NCBI GenBank assembly: GCA_038363925.1
Contig: JAQQWL010000013.1
Span: 3,100,001 to 3,164,000, forward strand
DNA: 64,000 nt
Reading direction: 5' to 3'
DNA from: Apiospora phragmitis
Lineage: Eukaryota > Ascomycota > Sordariomycetes > Amphisphaeriales > Apiosporaceae
Shown: positions 46,047 to 56,796 of the stretch, in pieces
Position numbering within the stretch: position 1 is the stretch's first letter
Layout: each line of letters starts with the position of its first letter
The notes under the pieces: model-generated
What the model saw: the letters and a program-made list of their open reading frames with translations, nothing else
The model's database searches: none
Told to the model about the DNA's origin: nothing
Program-made: the position numbers and the translations under genes

Positions 46047-48715
46047 CTATGAGCCCGTCTCGGTAAGTCGTATGTCATTCCTGACGCGGCTGTCGTCGCC
46101 TAACTCACACTTTCCAAACCCGGCTCTGCTGAACATGAGCACACCGAAGTTAGAGAACTGTGCAGCATCGATATTGGGAGATTTAATTTCGGATATATTG
46201 CCCAAAACTCACATATGTATGAATAGTATGTACTTACCAATTAACCTAAGCCGCCATAATCTTACCCAAGGCCAGGCCACCCCGCCTCAGAGCAGCAGTT
46301 GTGTTGTGCCACTTCCCGACGCATCCGAAACCGCTATGATCCGGGCCGCAGCCTCCACCGTGGGATGGCGGTAAGGCCGTGGTGCAGCCGCTGCTAAAGG
46401 GCAATTGACTAGGTAAGATTGATTTTAGTGAGCGAGTTTGGTACGCCGTTGGAAGAAAGTAGGAATTAAATCGGGAGGGTTTGTTTGGGGTTTGTAACTC
46501 ACCATCCCAGTCCGCAATGAGCCGCAGCCTGCCAAGGTAGGTGTCATTCTCATTAGCCATGTGTACGTAAAAGCCGGGGGCTACGTGGAGATTCCTTCTA
46601 GCAGATGGAGTGATCATAAGAAGAAAAGAAAGGGCAAACGACAAGGAAACGACATGGCTCACATTGCCGCACCATCCATCCGAGCTGCAGCAATTACCGT
46701 AGCTGGACCCGGTGCAAGTGTATCCCTTTTCCCCGCCGCAGCTGCCGTCCGACGAGATGGTGGTGCAGATGCCGAATTCGGCCTGACAGCCACCGCCGCA
46801 GTGCGAGGGTATGGCCTGAGGTCCGGGTGGGAGTTTTGTCAGCTATAGCTCAGATCCGTTTGGGGTGCTTCCCACTATACAAATTGTACCCAGCGGGAAG
46901 ACAGAGAGGGATGAATTATTAACGGAGACTTATAGGAGTTTTCTAAATCACTTACACCACACCATCCTGTATACGAACAGCAGCTGCCGTCCACGAACCC
47001 CAGACAGGTATACCCGTTGGCCCCACCGCAGGTGCCATCGGGCGAGGTGGTGGGGCTGGCCGGTGTTGGGGTGGCGGCGGTGGTCGATGTCGCGAAGCCG
47101 GATTCGGAACTTGCCACATGCGGCCGCCCAGTTATCGAGCTGCTGGCCTCTTCTGTGGAGGTTGTTCCATCTGGGGATGAGCTTGAGGGGCCCCTAGAAA
47201 GATTCGAGGTAGAGGTCGGTCCACTAAAGGAGGTTGAAGATGAAGATGTTTGAGTATTACCCGGACTCGATATCGGTCCATCCGAGAGAGAACTTGAAGA
47301 TCCTCGAGGGGAACTCGAGGTCAGCGGAGCTGTACTGCTTGCTGAATATGTCGTGGACACCTTGTTCGATGCTGTTATTGTTGATGCTGTCTCTACCTTG
47401 TTCAATTTTGCGGAGAGTATTCCAGCTGGAGGAGAATTCGAGGAACTTTCAGAAAGATCCGAGGTAGTCATCAGCTCACCAACAGAAGTCGAAGATGCTT
47501 GAGCAGTGCCCGAGGCCGAACTTGGGCCATCTGAGAGAGCACTTGAAGGTTGCCTCGTGTTCGGCGGAGCTGTCCCGCTTGCCGGATAGGTCGTGGGCAC
47601 CTTGCCCGATTCTGTTGTTCCTGTGGTTGCTGTAGTTGATGCTGCTGTTGTCGGACTCGGGGTTTCCGAAGTTTGGGTTTCTGATGTTCTTGTTGTTGGA
47701 TCCGGGGTTTCCGCGGCGTGGTTGTCCTGAGTTGTTATTGTTGGATACATTGTTTCCGAGGCTTGGTTCTCTGATGTTGTTGTTCCTGGGCTTGAGGGAC
47801 TTGGCGTTTGGTCACTTATGGTTGTGGAAGGAGGTACAACCTCACCGCCGGATATCATAGTCATTGTGGGCATCTCTGTGGTTGGGGCACTGGACAACAC
47901 ATCGGTGTCTACCGTAGTACACGACGAAGTTATGTCCACACTGGACGTTGCCGACAATGGTTCTGAACTTCCACTTGTGTTATCGGAGGTGTCAGGGTTT
48001 GCGCCGCTTATACTCGACCAATGCTCGCTTAAGCTTTGAGCTGGATCGGAAGATGTGGGCTGCTGGCTCTCAGAGGCAGGGCGAGAAGCAAAAGACACCG
48101 AGCTCGTAGGGGAAGATGCAATAGTTGTGGAATCCCCAGTCTTGCTGTCTTGCACCTCTGTAGTCGTGGGCCACCCCTTCGTCGACGGTGTCATGGAAGC
48201 AATGAAACCCTTGCCGAAGTTTGTTGTCGTGGCTCTCGTTGTACTCGGAGAATGGGCTGTTGTCTTGGTGGAAGTCGACGACTTGATAACAACAACCGAC
48301 TTGGTACGAGTAACGTCGCCACCTGTTGTCCTGCAAATGTCGTATGGAGAGCCTTGCACGAGGTTCGGCATGGGCATTCGGGTATCTGCCACGATATTAG
48401 TCGTCCTCCTACTATTTAGTTGGTAGAAGAGTATCATAACAACTTACATCCTGTCGCACATCCATCGCCGTCACAGTTATTTCGGTCAAGGCTAGGGTTC
48501 ATCTCGAAGAACTCATCGAGAGACTCTCCAGACTGCATGGCAAGATCTCTCATCTCCTTGCAACTGCAGCAGCCCAAGGGGCCATGCTGGCGAGCCGCGT
48601 CATCTTTCTGCTTCTGGAAGACGGCGCCAAGGGTGGCGGCAGTGACGGCGGAGATGGCGATCAAGCCCACGAAGACAATCCATCGCAGCCGGATCATCCT
48701 GTGAAAGACTTGCAT
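46047..48715 (-). CDS. Membrane-anchored or secreted chitin-binding protein with CBM18 modules
   Basis: Predicted extracellular chitin-binding protein. The N terminus has a signal anchor, LRWIVFVGLIAISAVTAATL. A Cys-containing segment (CCSCKEMRDLAMQSGES to DGDGCATG) may be a degenerate LysM; this is uncertain. Next is a Ser/Thr-rich linker of about 400 residues (exon up to 46956), likely heavily O-glycosylated. CBM18 module 1 is CGGANGYTCLGFVDGSCCSYTGWCG joined across an intron (46816-46955) to IPSHCGGGCQAEFGIC; the first part alone carries the CCS-x2-GWCG signature. Module 2: SCGGEKGYTC then SSYGNCCSSDGWCGN. Module 3 is degenerate: CGPDHSGFGCVG, a frame slip near 46298-46306, then NCCSEAGW lacking the following Cys, and a last exon RAGFGKCELGDD ending at TAG 46047-46049. 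Exon borders in the last part are approximate. Confidence 0.75.
46816..46955 (-). other. Intron splitting the first CBM18 module
   Basis: Minus-strand GTAAGT donor after GWCG and CTCAG acceptor before IPSHCGGGC; the two halves make one complete CBM18 module. Confidence 0.8.
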
Positions 48716-49495
48716 GAATCCTGTGCAGGCGAAAGAACTCGTACCTATGTGATAGGTGACATATCAGAGTTGAAAGAAGAGGGTGGCCGTATTTGCGAGT
48801 GCCGGCCAGATCGCCTGGGCACCAAGTCGATTCATGCAGTACTACATCTTCCATGTTCTTATTCTCTGGTTCTCTGCACCAATGCGTTTGCCTCCCTGGC
48901 GCGACGGTTGATGCAGGCTGTAATTCCATATGCAAGGACATTATCCTTCTACTTTAAAATGCTCCAGGTGACTTGTTCTGTCTAATGCTAGGCGACAGTT
49001 GTTCATGCATGGGATCGGATCGCTCACTTCGAGAGTCCCTATCCGAAATTAGTGATCAGACAGTGCGAAACCAAAAGCCCCCAGGCTGGTGCTTCGACCA
49101 GGGATGGAAAGCATCGATAGCTTCCGTGTGGGAAACAACCATCCCTTGCTTTATCTAATGGCCAAACTGAGATCGTATCGCCTGCGAGAAGAGGAACGGT
49201 GATTGGCTGCCACAAGATGTTTGCTCTTGACAGTAATATCGACAAGGGTTTCCCGAACGCTGCCCAATGTAAAACACGCGGCCCCCTGGCGTGCTCAATC
49301 ATGCAGCTTTCTGCGCCGTTGGTTTGCCTTCACGTCACGCAAAGACTCAACATAAGTTGACATAATCATACACGACTAAACTCGAAGTTACACATACACC
49401 TCCTTCGTTCATCCGCTCGCTCCCGCTGCAATCCTCCTGCGGCAGCACGCAACCCGGGCGCCCTTCGACGGAACACGAACACCACTACCACCACC
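48716..49495. other. Divergent intergenic between chitin-binding and membrane protein genes
   Basis: 780 bp shared upstream region; no coding signal. Confidence 0.5.
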
Positions 49496-50782
49496 ATGGC
49501 CAATCAACCAGACCTGCACCTGCACTTGGGCCCGCTGACCACCGTTTTCACCGCCCCGCTGTCATGCTCGCAGTCGGCGCTGCTCATGTACGACGACTTC
49601 GACTGCGACGGCGCCACGACCTCGATCCTGCGCGGGCCCGTCGACACGGCGCCCGCGGCCCACTGCTTCCCTCCGTCCTTGAACTTGGACGATGCGGCCG
49701 TGGGCGGCCGGGCGCCTATTACAGCCCCGGAATCTGCCCGGACGGGTACACCGCGGCCTGTACGAGCATCGAAACGCAAACGGCCGAGACGATCTTGACC
49801 TGTTGTCCCGACGCTGGCCAGGGGCTCAGCTACCGCTGCAGCGTCGGCAGCGAGTGGTCGTGGGGTCTCTGCCATGCCGCGCTGGACGGCGGCACCGCGA
49901 CACTCACCGACCTCAGGACGGTCAAGTGCGGAACATCCATGGCCGGCCGGGAAGACTTCCTGTGGGACGGCGTGGCGCAAGCGCAGAGTATACAGGTGCG
50001 GTTCAGGCGGGAGGACGCAAGCTTGTTCGACACGAGCCGGTCACAAGCCCAGATAACGTCGTCCAATGAAGGAGTGACAGCAATAGGTCATACAGAGGAA
50101 GTGGGCTCGTCCACAGTGCAGGAAAACGGAGAGCGCCAGTTCACATCAACATGGTTCTACAACGCCTTCGTCCCAACCGACTTCGACCACCATTGCAGTA
50201 ATAGGGGCGGCCTGTGGCGCCATCTTACTACTGATACTGACCATCGCTGCATGGTTGTTCATCAGGACCAGGACCATCTCCAGAAAGCTGGGGCAAAGCC
50301 AGCAAGAACTAGCGATGCTACAGGGCCAGAGCGGCCCGCCCAAGTTTGAGCACGGGGACGGGGAAGACGAGGGCCAGCCGCTAGCTCCGGCGGCGACGTC
50401 ACACAACGACACATTCCACGCGTCGTGGCAGATCCTCAGGCCGCCGCAGGAGCTCATGGGCGAAAAGACGTTCGAGATGGACGCGACACCGGCGGCGCTG
50501 CTGCGGTACTTCTCCCTCAACATTCGGTGCAGCACCTGGCAGGACCGGGCCACGCGGACCCGGAAAGTCCGACGGGGGGAAGACTTCCCCTGCGCAGAGC
50601 TGGGGCAACTCCCCAGCCTCGGACAGGTCCGACGGTATCGATGCCTGGATCGCCCGGTCGCAGGGCATAATCCTCACCGACTACAAGGATACGGCGCTCG
50701 GGGACCCTGCCACGGAGTCTCGGTGGAGTGGCTGATCCACCTACCTTATGCAGTGGATAACGGTCCGGCGATTGGCATTTGA
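49496..50782 (+). CDS. Single-span membrane protein with Cys-rich ectodomain (fungal family, function unknown)
   Basis: The ectodomain begins MANQPDLHLHLGPLTTVFTA and contains the pattern CSQSALL-x-CFPPSL-x-SPGICPDGYTAAC-x-TCCPD-x-CHAAL, a recurrent fungal surface-protein layout (TTxFT start, CPDGYT, CCP). A Ser/Thr stretch precedes one TM helix (TTIAVIGAACGAILLLILTI, then AAWLFIR) and a Gln-rich cytoplasmic tail (SQQELAMLQGQ). Role unknown; family members are often guessed to be wall-sensing or receptor-like. Lesions: one G missing at 49710-49712 (GRGAYYSPGI expected) and an extra base or two missing near 50182 before the TM. The C terminus is ambiguous: the open frame to 50782 may be out of frame, since a neighbouring frame reads SWGNSPASDRSDGIDAWIAR and stops near 50736. 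Confidence 0.65.
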
Positions 50783-51620
50783 CGTTTGTGAATAGGTCGA
50801 TTGCCGAGCCACTACGAGAGTTGAGGGTCATTCATTCGTGGGACATCTTCGAGGGCTTTCGTGGCTTTTCCCCTCAGTCGGTACCCCTACAATCCGAGTC
50901 TGCCCCTCGGAGCCCCTGGAAGTAGCTTTTTACGTTTACGGATGTATTTCGATACTAACATATAAACGCATACATTCGTTTTCCCCATTAGAGTACACTT
51001 AGCAAAGTTCAGAATCTGCGATTGATACCCCCAAGAGCCAGCTTTAAAGGTCAGAAAACGCAAGTTGCCCTCATTGTATCTTTTTTGCTAGCATCATACA
51101 ATAAACTCTCCAGCCGATCTGTTGCACGATCGAGAGCAACAGATAAATACATAAAGTGCTATCTAAAAGAAGAGAGAGAAATAACAAAAGAGAACTTCAC
51201 TGCGGCGCTATATACACACAAAAGGAATAGCTAGCATAGCACGCTAGCCCTGAAAAGGGGCTGACCCCTGTCTATGTATACTGAGACACAATCTCAACCC
51301 AGGTCCCTTACCCCCGCCATCTGCGAGTAGCGACGACCAATGATTTCTTCTCATGTCATACAGCCGATGTCACCTTTGCCAACTTTTCTCCGGGACACGT
51401 TCGGTTCCAACAACGGCACTTAATGGGCATGTTGATTGGATCGGTAAACGAAGCGCATATGCATGATTACAAATAAATGATCCAGCTCAGTAATCGGTTT
51501 CGGGATGCCCCAAGCCCTCCAACATTTCCCCTCGTTTATTCTCCCTCATAGTGCCCAGTCAGTTTATATCTCGTCAACAGACCTGCATATACGATTATTT
51601 TACCAACACAAATCCTCAAG
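50783..51620. other. Intergenic, AT-richer, no gene seen
   Basis: Beginning of the AT-richer accessory stretch, upstream of the HET gene. Confidence 0.5.
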
Positions 51621-53682
51621 ATGCCCCAAGCATATCGCCACCAACCTCTTGCCTCGGAAGACAGAATCCGGCTGGTAGATTTACTCCCAGCTTGGAAACG
51701 AGATACCCCCATTCGATGCCGGATTCGGCAAGTGCGCCTTGAAGACGCACGCGACAAGTACGATGCACTCTCCTACGTCTGGGGTGCCAGAGAGGGCAGT
51801 GTTCCGATCGCTTGCGATGGGTACGAGCTGCTAGTAACGCCCAACTGCTACGATGCTATCATTGAACTGCGTCACGGAACTCGCGTTCGTCCACTTTGGA
51901 TCGATTCTATATGTATTAACCAGAGTGCTGCTACTTGCAGCACCAAGGAACGCAACCACCAAGTTAAGCTTATGGGCAGTATATACAAGAATGCCTCAAC
52001 TGTGTTGGTCTGGCTTGGCCTGGAAGAACCTCCTTTCACGCGCAAAACCAGCTTCATTTTAAGATGCTTGAAGCGCTTGGCAATTAATAGGGTCGCTATT
52101 GACTGCCCCCAAGCCGTGCGGTTTGTAAGTTGCAGAATGTTTGAATTTGCTCGTAAGTGCTTTTCGAAGTTCTACATATTCTTACTCGGCGTAGTAGACT
52201 GGCTTTCTAACTATTAAGCAGGCACGTTATTAGAAGAGCACGAGAAGAAATACGGTATAACCAAACGACTGGATGCAAATCCATGGTTCGCACGTGCATG
52301 GACTGTACAGGTAAAGTTTATCCTCATGCTAGCATCTTGATACGAATCATGTTCTTTCGTTAATAGAGAGGGGAATGAAGTAATTTCCCATGACCCATCT
52401 ATCTTAATTTACTACTTTTCACACCGTCTTTCGTGACTGGATAGCTCTGGCGTATTAGATTATTGTTATCCGCTAACATATTTCAGGAGTTTACCTTCGC
52501 CCAGCAATGTGTTTTTGTCTCTGGACGAGCGTACATTACTTTGGATGACATATGTTATCTTTATGATGTTTCCCCATAAGGAGATTGCCCATAACATCCC
52601 CATCTAACTTTCAGTTCCGAAGGGTATTACGAGAAGCAGCCATGCGCCATGAATATGAAAGGGACCTTTTATGGCTTGATCCAAAAAATCTCTCTTTCCT
52701 ACGATCAGTGGGACAGCTAGAGTCATCACTCAGACACGACAAAATATACGGATTGTATGCTATTTTCGAAGAGATGGATATCCAGTTACCCGATCCGGAC
52801 TACGGCCAACCTATCCATGAAGTCTTGGAGGAAGTTACAAGAGCAATCATCTCGAGCCAGCAAAGCATAAAACTCGTCACTTCGGAGCGTGCAGGCCACG
52901 AACTGCCTCAGTTACCGTCATGGATCCCTATGCTTCTGACACCACGTCCCGATCCAGTTTCCTTCCCTGATACAATGGGATATCTTGGTGGGCGACTGTA
53001 TTCGTCAAGTCGAGGCTCGAAAACGTATATATCAGCCAAGAAGAAAAAGTCGGAGCTTGACGCGAAAGGTCGAAGAATCGGTATCCTCCAGACGAAGATT
53101 GGCTGTTCGATTGATCAAACCGCTGAAATGGCTGACATGAAAGAGTTCCGCCTGTTCCTACAGGCATGCCAAGAGTACTGTCAGTCATGGTCGGCGGTTC
53201 CCCTCAACGTCGTTGAAATCCTGAAACATCTGACTTTCAGAGATGCAGCTATGCACTACACGCGACATATCCTCTTCTGGCATGACATAATGCTTTACCC
53301 CCATTGTCGCATTGTCCCGCCACAACAGATTGTGGACGACACTATATGTGGCAATCAAGAAGACCCACTGACTGTTGTGTGTGATTACCTATGCAACGGG
53401 CAAAGCCCTAACTCTAAGTTGGCAAGAGAGATCCAAACTGAACTTAATCGGGACTCTAATTGGGCATTCGTCAGAACAGATAATGGCTACGGCGGCAGAG
53501 CCTATCGCACTTGCGAGACGGGGGATGAGGTCTGGCTTTTGGCAGGCGCAACTAATCCAGTCATCCTAAGGCCTACGGGTGCCGGGTTTCAGTATATCGC
53601 ACCTGCTTACTTGCGCGGTATGATGGAAGGCGAACTTTGGCCGGATGATGAAGAGGATCTTGAGATATTGACCTTGGTGTGA
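51621..53682 (+). CDS. HET-domain protein (heterokaryon incompatibility type)
   Basis: HET domains act in fungal non-self recognition and can trigger cell death on fusion of unlike strains. Exons: 51621-52152, 52222-52310, 52487-52567, 52615-53682. All three conserved HET blocks are seen: KYDALSYVWGAREG (residues about 48-62), RPLWIDSICINQS (about 90-103) followed by ERNHQVKLMGSIYKNASTV, and, after splicing, NPWFARAWTVQEF. The C-terminal 350 residues have no recognised domain; they include HDKIYGLYAIFEE, the usual conserved motif downstream of HET. The frame is unbroken. Base composition is more AT-rich than the housekeeping neighbours, consistent with an accessory locus. The third intron is short (47 bp) with a GTTTCC donor, so that junction is less sure. 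Confidence 0.88.
52568..52614 (+). other. Short intron with weak donor in HET gene
   Basis: GTTTCC donor, TCTAACT branch site and TTCAG acceptor, 47 bp; removes the in-frame stop TAA and joins LYD to FRRVLREAAM. Confidence 0.6.
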
Positions 53683-54446
53683 TTGGCTTGCGAATGTTGT
53701 CTGATGGATATGTCCGGAGAACATTGCTCGCATCAGTGGTGGAGCATTTGTATCGCCATGTTTCCACAATGGAAGTGTACCAGACGTCAGGTTGCGCTAC
53801 GCAGTGACAGATACGGTGAAGAGAGTCTATGCCGCCTATGAGCCATATCAGTGGCGTTTTATTTCAATATATTGTTGAGCGTCTCTCGTTTCTGCTGGGC
53901 TACGCTAGCAGGACTTGATATTGGAAAATCAAATTTGGTTATAATCAAGATCAGGGAAATCTAACCGAAACCATGTGAGCTACTGAACCTATAAAAATCG
54001 AGAGCTTTTCAGTGCATGCAGTCTGGATCTCTCGCCGGCGCCTCATCCGGCTTCATCTTCTTCACCCCCTCCACGACTTGATGACCGTATGTCGGATCTG
54101 CTACGCCGGATTGGTTGCTTCCAGACATGGTATCACATGCGAAAGAGATTGGCGTTTCGACCAGATACGTAGACAATCAGAATGAGATCCAAGCTTGGGA
54201 CGAACCTTCGCGGTAGGATGGCTAATTCAGAGTTGCTCGGCTCTCCAACCAACACACCAAGGCGGCGATGTGGCCATCTGAGCAGCGCGGAAACTTCCCA
54301 CCACACAGACACTACGAGGAGGCTGATACAACTTCATCTCGTGAACGCCGTCCTTCTTTCCAAATATAAACGCTACGACGGCCACCCTCTTTCATGCAAC
54401 CAGAAACCACAACCTCCCATTCGATTCGATTCGCTGTCCTGCGAAG
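53683..54446. other. Intergenic, no gene seen
   Basis: 764 bp between the HET and 2EXR genes, no recognised coding sequence. Confidence 0.5.
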
Positions 54447-55416
54447 ATGGCATTCTCTAGATTCCCCTCTCTACCAATTGAGATCCGCGTCTGTATTTGG
54501 AAGGATGCGCTTGACGAAGAGGTTGAAGGGCGGCTCTTCTTTGTCCATCGGAACTCCTCCCGCATCATGCCGACCATGAATAACATCAGCCCCCTGCTGT
54601 CTGTCAACGTCGAGGCACGACACGTCGCCAAGTCATGCTACAACTTATGTCTTCCCGTCCTCAGACTGCCTGGTTGGAAACCTCGCGAGTTGATGAGCTG
54701 TAAGGCATGGCTGGCATACAGCTCCAAGGTTAGATGGGGCGCCGGATTGGGGTCACAGGACCAGACTTGGATCAATCGCGAACGATACTGGTACCATTAT
54801 GCGCTGACCAGATATGGAGAGACAGCCGAGGATGTCCTCCGAGAGGTTAAAGATGAGTGGTGTTTACCGCGCGGTTGCGTTTACTTCAACACAACAACTG
54901 ATCGGTTCCTGCTTAGTTATGAGGCCTTTGCAGGAGTATGAGTTCCCGCGCCACCATGTGTCCTCGCGGCTTCCCAAAAAGGCGATGGACAGCATTCGTA
55001 ATATCGTGTTCGCCGACGTCAAAGATGACTCCTACGATTTGGGATTCCCAGAGGCGTTGTTTGGCTCTACGTTGGGCGAGCTGTGGCGCCCCGAAGGGGA
55101 CCCTGCTGAATTCAAGTTCACTTTGGGTGAATTGCAAAACACTGACGGGGAGCAAGCTGGAAAGAACGAGGTCGATGAACATTGGAATACTTACTTCTTC
55201 CCTGCCGTTCTGAAGCAACCGCGAACACTGTTATACCTCGAGCTCCTCGCATCGAGATCATGCACCTTGATCGGGGAAGTCGAGGAGAATACTGCCAAAT
55301 GCCTCAGCATCATCGAGCTCAAGATCGACAAACCCAAAGAAGACAACAAGCCCGCCAAGGCCGACTCTGGTAACATTGCTCCAACCCCCCTTTTAATAGC
55401 GAGGAAACTGACATGA
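54447..55416 (+). CDS. 2EXR-domain protein, function unknown
   Basis: The start MAFSRFPSLPIEIRVCIWKD is the hallmark of the fungal-expanded 2EXR family, whose role is unknown; the opening resembles F-box-like leucine/proline motifs. The next segment, PLLSVNVEARHVAKSCY, is also typical (LLxVNxEAR). The first frame stops at 54941, but an alternative frame carries on with EYEFPRHHVSSRLPKKAMDS and VFADVKDDSYDLGFPEALFG to 55416, so one extra G in 54933-54934 (or two bases missing) is likely. The family commonly sits beside HET genes in accessory regions, as here. Confidence 0.75.
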
Positions 55417-55750
55417 ACTCAGACGAGATGCTCTAACTAGTTATGGGCCGGGATGTGCAAGATACGGCATTGAAGTAGACGAAGGGGCGTCTATCCACGC
55501 AGGCAACTATGTTCCTCATATTTAGAGTGTGTAGTGTATGTGTGTGACGAGAGGAATTCAAAAGGATGGCTGCTGGGCAGGGCAGAACCGACTCGTTGGC
55601 TTACTGACCTCGTCCTCGAACGAATTTGAACTTTCATTACTTATATACACCCATTAAGCACCAAGTCCTTGTTATGAACCAAACATTTTTTACTCAATTC
55701 ACCTGACCCCTGCCGTTGCTGCACTAGGTCCAGTCCCGAAAGGGGGGACT
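55417..55750. other. Convergent 3' flanks, no gene seen
   Basis: 334 bp between stops of the 2EXR gene and the dioxygenase-like gene. Confidence 0.55.
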
Positions 55751-56796
55751 TCATGCAGCCATCGGCTCAGCGACGACAGCCGGCTGCTGCTGCTTTTGTG
55801 AGATCAACAGATACGGCCCCTGGTTGACCTCAGAATCCCCGGTCTCGATCCCCCGCGCCCGGAGCCGGGCAACCTCTTCATCGCGCTTCCGCTCCTGCGC
55901 CGCCAGCCGGACGGGCATGAACATCTCGCGCGAGCCCGTGGCCTGCCAGCCCCGCAGCGCCGCCGGGCCGCCGAGGTCCCGCATCGTCTTGAGCTCCACC
56001 AGGCTGTACGCGGACGGGTCGGCGCGGTCGAACTGGAAGGGGGACCGGAGGGACACTGGGGGATTGGTGATGATTCCTGTAGGGGTTAGTGACTGAGATG
56101 TCCGTGACTTGTGTTGTCATATCAACGGATGTTTACCTACTTGGGGCTCTCTTCACGTTGCTGTTGACCATCATCATCGGACAATCACAGATTAGCTCAC
56201 GGCCAGTAAATCAGTGGTCATCAAGTGTAGATATGACAGAAGATAACATGGGAAAGCTTCTTTTACTCACATGCTGGTGTTGTGGAGCATGAGGGGATGC
56301 ATCAATATGACATCGCCCTTTTCCCCGGTCATCTCGTGGAAACTGCTGTCGGGGGCGTTTTGGATGATCTTGTTGAAGACCGAGTGCTGGAATGCGGGCC
56401 GGCGCGCCTCGTGGCGGGGATTCATCATGGGGTTCAAGCCCTCGGGGTGGTCGTACTAGGCGTTCATTAGGATGGTCGTTCTTCAAATAGCCAAGAAGAG
56501 GAAATAAAGGAAACCGAAAACGAGAAATGAGAACCAAAACACTCACCAGCATCTTGCCAATCCTTCTAGGCCCCTCGTCACAGATCCACGTCGCCCCCGC
56601 GTCCTCGCCCACGTCGCTCCAGCACGGGATGACGAGGAGGGCCTGCTCGGGGCGGGAGGGCGCCCGGCACGCGCAAGAAGCCGTGGTGCAGGAAGGAGGA
56701 GACCTGATCCGGGGTCAGCGTCTTGAAGGTTTGGTGCTTCAGGAACTCGTCGATGTCGGGGGTGGTTGGGTTTGTTGTTGCTGCCGCTGCTGCCAT
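55751..56796 (-). pseudogene. Phytanoyl-CoA dioxygenase-like gene with catalytic middle deleted
   Basis: Family: Fe(II)/2-oxoglutarate oxygenases. Start MAAAAATTNPTTPDIDEF, then FLHHGFLRVPGALPP. The family then needs about 100 residues including the WHxDGD iron-binding motif; instead the text jumps straight to EQALLVIPCWSDVGEDAGAT, in another frame. The rest is well preserved over spliced exons: ICDEGPRRIGKML, YDHPEGLNPMMNPRHEARRP, SSFHEMTGEKGDVILMHPLM (the second His of the iron triad is in LMHPLMLHN), then VKRAPR joined to IITNPPVSLRSPF, and PSAYSLVELKTMRDLGG to the end. Without His-x-Asp the enzyme cannot bind iron. Either a real internal deletion or an assembly collapse. Introns in the rest are GT-AG. 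Confidence 0.75.

Noticed and set aside
776..50183. Programmed ribosomal frameshifting as a genome-wide system
   Set aside because: The sites share no slippery heptamer or downstream structure that I can see, occur at ordinary G/C runs of different lengths, and are not at gene-specific positions; sequence error is simpler.
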